A stretch of 64,000 bases of DNA from Bacillus sp. FJAT-26390. GTDB lineage: Bacteria > Bacillota > Bacilli > Paenibacillales > Paenibacillaceae. The DNA lies in the NCBI RefSeq assembly GCF_001682865.1, contig NZ_MAQX01000001.1, positions 930,001-994,000 on the forward strand. The letters run 5' to 3'. The notes under the pieces were generated by a model, which ran no database searches, was not told where the DNA came from, and was given only the letters and a program-made list of their open reading frames with translations. Positions 63,320-64,000 of this stretch are shown in pieces; positions within the stretch are counted from its first letter, which is position 1; each line of letters begins with the position of its first letter. The position numbers and the translations under genes are program-made.

Positions 63320-64000
63320 CCTAGGCTCGTAAATAGGGGACTCCAAATGACTCCGGATTCGTAAGGTGAGGAATAAAGATGCCATAGTAACTCCATATAA
63401 TCCGATTAGTGCCCCAACGATACTGACTGCTGAACCCAACCGGCCTTGGCATTCTTATTCCAGCCTCGCGTAAGCCTTCAAATAAAAATTTCTTCAAAAA
63501 TGCTTCAATGACCGCCGGAAAGGGAACCCCCTTCACGAGCAGATGTAATGCTGAGCAAAAAATTAGTAGGTAACAGTTGTGGATGAAACGTCGTGATTGC
63601 AACATAAATAGAAGGCAAGGACAGTGAAATTATAACCAATAGCATTCGTAACCAGCGGATGAGGGTAGCGCAACAATATCCGGACGTTCGGTGTTCTGGA
63701 CTTGCGGGAATAACGTGAACGGGTGATCTTCTATGAACTCCTCAAAAAAATTACTACCAAGCACGTTATCGATTAAAATTTGGTGGCTTGGCCGAGATTG
63801 AACAAAACTGAGGCGTTCCGTACGGATGGAGAAGGTGACGGACTAGCACGCCATTGAAATCTACCGATAGGATCGTCCTGTCTAATCGTTCAAGTTTTTC
63901 ATAGAAATGAATGTTTTTATGCTTTCTTTGAGTGTTATGACCGGGCGTCCAAGTATCCGTTCCAGATCATTTGAGATCGATGAAGTATCGATCTTGCTTA
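63320..64000 (-). pseudogene. Decayed GerA-family germinant receptor A-subunit gene
   Basis: Read on the minus strand, GerAA/GerKA-like text appears in changing frames: EEFIEDHPFTLFPQVQNTER near 63730, PSIYVAITTFHPQLLPTNF and LLSITSAREG near 63570, VPFPAVIEAFLKKFLFEG and LREAGIRMPRPVG near 63450-63530, SAVSIVGALIGLYGVTMAS near 63400 and SFGVPYL near 63340. The order is that of the family, but several frameshifts separate the pieces, and the VAILVDGTPF region and most later membrane helices are missing. The 5' part runs off the window. It cannot make a working receptor. The tail lies 43 bases after the pentapeptide gene. Confidence 0.8.

Noticed and set aside
63606..64000. Suspected transposase or insertion-sequence remnant at the right edge
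   Set aside because: Minus-strand reading gives GerA-family text (for example FPQVQNTERPD) and no transposase motif or terminal repeats.

Overview
The window reads as chromosomal DNA of a Paenibacillaceae member (Paenibacillus or a close relative). Pointers are a GH87 alpha-1,3-glucanase with discoidin domains, an S-layer (SLH) protein, a SpoVB-like flippase, a decayed GerA germinant-receptor gene, an AraC/substrate-binding-protein fusion regulator of the Btr type, strong GGAGG ribosome sites, and a purine-type riboswitch. No rRNA, tRNA, CRISPR array or intact insertion sequence was seen.

Layout. 1-588 is the end of a peptide-binding ABC lipoprotein. 688-10907 is a tight, one-direction operon built on a LysW-type amino-group carrier protein: LysW, a LysX-like ATP-grasp ligase, a shrunken DegT homologue, a full DegT aminotransferase, a LysY-like reductase, a LysZ-LysK fusion, a two-subunit transketolase, an MFS exporter and a second ATP-grasp ligase. 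The gene set fits a carrier-bound route in which glutamate is attached to LysW, phosphorylated, reduced to the semialdehyde, extended by a ketol unit, transaminated, released, joined to another amino acid and exported. This is the logic described for the Streptomyces vazabitide A pathway, but here it sits in a Firmicute and has its own gene fusion and extra subunit.

11000-15600 holds a flavin reductase, an MsrA cut short by an in-frame stop, a HAD phosphatase, a Rieske oxygenase resembling methylxanthine N-demethylases, and a FusB-type protein. The Rieske gene is preceded by a purine-class riboswitch whose ligand pocket differs from the standard class (G at position 51, G at 73, C at 74) and whose terminator is arranged as an ON switch. 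15600-24840 carries a GH2 glycosidase, a Fur-controlled siderophore-binding lipoprotein with its Btr-like regulator, and a large GH87 glucanase. 25000-40500 is a mixed accessory region: a TetX-like monooxygenase with TetR regulator, a GyrI-like protein, an 832-residue protein with an internal duplication, an HTH/membrane pair, an oxidoreductase whose start codon is ATA, an Lsa-type ABC-F protein behind a transcription attenuator, an ankyrin lipoprotein, an ECF-like sigma factor with its membrane partner, a CatB-like acetyltransferase lacking its catalytic-histidine segment, and a sugar-alcohol oxidase.

40500-64000 contains a CBS protein, acetyltransferases (one frameshifted), a two-component system, a lysoplasmalogenase-like protein, an SLH protein, an MFS/LysR pair, a nitronate monooxygenase next to a TetR stub, a MarR/nitroreductase operon, a rifampin phosphotransferase, a SpoVB-like protein, a PadR/pentapeptide pair and the gerA remnant. 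Two themes stand out: several independently regulated antibiotic-protection genes (FusB, TetX-like, Lsa, Rph) and several recently damaged genes (msrA, catB-like, GNAT, TetR, gerA, and the ATA start).
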